A stretch of 17,119 nt of DNA from NCBI GenBank assembly GCA_023457475.1, contig JAEWLO010000219.1, positions 1-17,119 of the forward strand, in the 5' to 3' direction. Under the pieces are notes generated by a model. That model ran no database searches. It had not been told where the DNA came from and saw nothing but the letters and a program-made list of their open reading frames with translations. This DNA comes from Pseudomonadota bacterium. GTDB taxonomy: Bacteria > Pseudomonadota > Gammaproteobacteria > Xanthomonadales > Xanthomonadaceae. Shown piece by piece: positions 16,001 to 17,119 of the stretch (the stretch's first letter is position 1; every line of letters begins with the position of its first letter). Made by a program: the position numbers and the translations under genes.

Positions 16001-17119
16001 GCCGGTTTCACCGGTATCGACCACACCGTCGTTGTTGCGGTCCAGCCAGACGCGGCCGCTGACGCCACTGTTGAGCGGCAGTTCGCCGAACAGGTTGTCC
16101 ACCGAGGCGCTGCCTGGCGTGGTCAGATCGAGGGTCGCGATACGGCTCGGGACGGTGGTGATCGGCGTGGCGGTGCCCGCTGGAACGCCACCGATGGTGC
16201 CGGCGGTGGTGATGCCATTGCTGGTGCCGGCCGGTTGCTGCGGCTCGGTCAAGGTGTAGGTCCCCGGACGCAGGTCGGCCACGCTGAAGCGGCCGTCGGC
16301 GTCGGTCTGCACGCTGCGGTTCACGGCCGCACCGGTGTCGTCGGTGCCGGTGATCTCGATGGTTACGCCTTCGATGCCGGTTTCCGCGGCACCGCTCTGG
16401 GCCCCGTCGTTGTTGACGTCGAAATACACGGTGCCGGCCACGGACACCGGCAGGATCTCGCCGAAGTCATAGTCCAGGCCGGCCTTGCCGGCAGGCAGAA
16501 TGATCGTGCTGATGGCGCTCGGCACTGTGGCCACGGCCGAGGCGGTGCCCACGGTCGCGGTGTCGATGCTGCCGGCGCGGGTCACGCCATTGAGGGTGAC
16601 CGTGCCGTTCCAGCTCGGCTGCGTGGGCTGCTGGGTCACCGCATACCTGCCCGCCAGCAATGCATCGAAGCGGTACTGGCCATTGCCATCCGTGGTGGCG
16701 GTGGCGACGGTGTTGCCCAGCGCGTCCACGGTGCCGGCCGGCAGCTGCAGCTGCACGCCGGGCAGGCCGGGTTCGCCGGCGTCCTGGATGCCGTTGTTGT
16801 TGCGGTCCAGGAACACGGTGCCGGACAACGACGCGGCGAGCTCGCCGAAGTTGTTGCCGGTGGAGCCGGCCGCCGGCAGGTTGCTGATCGCGATGACGTT
16901 GGTCGGCTGTTCCAGGCCTTCGGCCAATCCCGTCGGCTGGGTTTCGGTGATGCGGTAGTCCTGGCCGGCGATCGCGCCGCCGTAGCTGTAGCCACCATTG
17001 GCATGGGTGATCAGCACCACGGGCGCCGGATCATCGCCGTTGCAATGGATGCCATCCGGGCCCGCGCCCTGGATCGTCACGGTGACGCCGGCTATGCCCA
17101 CGTCGGTGCCGTCCTGGTC
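13043..17119 (-). CDS. SdrD_B-like/DUF11 multi-repeat surface protein (5' end missing)
   Basis: At least 1358 codons; the frame is open at the window edge, so the start and any signal peptide are outside. The first M-like residue in the window, at 17101, is a GTG inside a repeat (DQDGTDVGIAGVTV), not a start. The N-terminal part is a series of SdrD_B-type prealbumin-like repeats, each with a DxNNDGxxDxGExG Ca-binding-type loop and ending in a (N)NFGE(I/L) motif. A DUF11 domain follows (about 15345-15010), then two diverged repeat-like modules (about 14870-14640 and 14480-14200), a second DUF11 domain (about 14005-13680, from GLVISKRGD) and a final SdrD_B-like module (about 13560-13290, VFVDCNNNHVQDREELGIPG). 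A Pro/Gln/Ala-rich tail closes it. There is no LPXTG sorting signal, as expected for a Gram-negative. Such proteins are adhesin-like or surface-structural. The overlap with the barrel gene and the nearby OmpA gene suggest it is secreted and held by those partners, which is inference. Confidence 0.93.
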   Translation of the reverse strand, partial: DQDGTDVGIAGVTVTIQGAGPDGIHCNGDDPAPVVLITHANGGYSYGGAIAGQDYRITETQPTGLAEGLEQPTNVIAISNLPAAGSTGNNFGELAASLSGTVFLDRNNNGIQDAGEPGLPGVQLQLPAGTVDALGNTVATATTDGNGQYRFDALLAGRYAVTQQPTQPSWNGTVTLNGVTRAGSIDTATVGTASAVATVPSAISTIILPAGKAGLDYDFGEILPVSVAGTVYFDVNNDGAQSGAAETGIEGVTIEITGTDDTGAAVNRSVQTDADGRFSVADLRPGTYTLTEPQQPAGTSNGITTAGTIGGVPAGTATPITTVPSRIATLDLTTPGSASVDNLFGELPLNSGVSGRVWLDRNNDGVVDTGETGLANVVVRLTGTDLAGNTVNRDTTTDADGSYSFAELPPGTYAITEPDQPTGTADGRTVAGSTGGTVTAPGTAPSQITGVVVGVNQQSINNNFGEIPTSSIAGRVYNDGNDNGVVDTGEGGIAGVSLVLTGTDDLGQAVNTTVTTDAEGRYAFEGLRPGTYTVTEPTQPPQTLNGVTSAGTIGGAVVGVPSDRATTPSTISQIVLPLGADAQENNFGEIGDSPDLMVTKASTSTRFTVNNLASYTIQVRNSGQQPSRGEYTVHDRLPSGLSLDATPAGTGWTCTGEAGADRFSCVGQRVLAAGAVSPDSISVQARVSAAAAEAGTVNNAVLVEGGGENAFRAPTPTERAAFDGDVTDLPLCGDTIVHNACRVPNAVQLAASVGGTVWYDVGTDDQLLDGGDTRLPAWIVELVDPVTGQPVKTTTTGADGSYRFGDVVPGVKWNIRFRDPRSDVLWPFPVTRETAGGVQEACNADAAISSGGVSACRSTDNGLSQLEVVLRAGAHLAQQSLPVDPSGVVYDATTRDPVAGSIVTLSPVGLCTGYDPRTAILNATGGGYRIEGNGIAMTVGSEGFYQFAFAPAAPARCEFQLTVTPPGGYQFVSQMIPPQSGALSPAGSAGSNHVVQPNTAAPTGAVGTATEYYLTLFAGSATATIVHNHLPLDTAVATGLVISKRGDRQTAEIGDTVQYTITIRQTAGSPLRAVNVIDRLPRGFTYIDGTARADGRAVADPSGKPGPLLGFAVGPISVGGQIVLTYRVRVGVGAQQGDGVNRAQAHGCSIAGGCIDPVSVTPLPGSLASNRAEYRVRVTGGVFTDQACVLGKVFVDCNNNHVQDREELGIPGVRMYFSDGTWVISDSEGKYSYCGLPAQSATLKVDGSTLPRGAVLTTSSNRNLGDADSLFLDLKNGELHRADFIEGSCANPVLEQVKARRTQGEVNAPETEPGQGALRFESKPARAPQQATDTANQRPIVQPRDLPPAGAATQEGQP
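15350..17119 (-). repeat. Tandem SdrD_B-type protein repeats (about 120-129 residues each)
   Basis: Four full modules and one cut by the window edge lie in series within the surface-protein gene. Module openings read SGTVFLDRNNNGIQDAGE, AGTVYFDVNNDGAQSG, SGRVWLDRNNDGVVDTGE and AGRVYNDGNDNGVVDTGE. Module ends are marked by FGE motifs near 16850, 16463, 16087, 15727 and 15358, giving a period of about 360-387 bases. Each also carries an internal TDADGxYxFxxLxPGTYxxTEPxQP segment. The repeats have diverged at the DNA level, so this is an old protein-level duplication and not a simple DNA tandem repeat. Confidence 0.9.

Noticed and set aside
15350..17119. Repeat series considered as a CRISPR-like or DNA satellite array
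   Set aside because: Period is about 360-387 bases, in-frame and conserved at protein level with diverged DNA, so it is a coding repeat.

Overview
The window is GC-rich with strong G/C preference at third codon positions. Its proteins (an SSF-STAC hybrid kinase, a TPR-GGDEF-like protein, an SdrD_B/DUF11 surface protein with an outer-membrane barrel and an OmpA partner) look most like those of Lysobacterales/Xanthomonadaceae such as Stenotrophomonas. That placement is an inference from style, not from a marker gene. I see no tRNA, rRNA, insertion sequence, integrase, CRISPR array or phage gene. The window is densely coding, with no gene-free gap over about 120 bases.

Layout. (1) 1-1125, minus: an unrecognised protein with a glycine-rich hydrophobic N-terminal segment; its 3' end lies off the window. 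(2) 1200-4643, minus: a large hybrid histidine kinase with transporter-like (SSF), STAC, PAS, HisKA, ATPase and receiver parts, of the CrbS/MxtR type. (3) 4761-5351, plus: a small unrecognised protein, divergent from the kinase. (4) 5355-6704, minus: a second, membrane-bound histidine kinase without a receiver, convergent with gene 3 and three bases from it. (5) 6770-8650, plus: an exported-sensor/TPR protein with one membrane helix and a degenerate GGDEF domain (GGAGF), divergent from gene 4. (6-8) 17119-8675, minus: a three-gene surface cluster in the order SdrD_B/DUF11 multi-repeat protein (5' end off the window), a roughly 1100-residue outer-membrane barrel with an invasin-type Ig-like domain, and an OmpA-like peptidoglycan-binding lipid-free protein.

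How they fit together. Genes 6-8 are tightly linked: a 4-base ATGA overlap with a strong ribosome binding site, then a 10-base gap whose ribosome binding site overlaps the upstream stop codon. They very probably act together, with a long Ca-binding-type repeat protein outside the cell, a large barrel in the outer membrane and a peptidoglycan anchor in the periplasm. This is the best candidate in the window for a poorly described system. Genes 2, 4 and 5 are signalling proteins. No response-regulator transcription factor is present, so their partners must be encoded elsewhere. Nothing in the sequence directly ties the signalling genes to the surface cluster.
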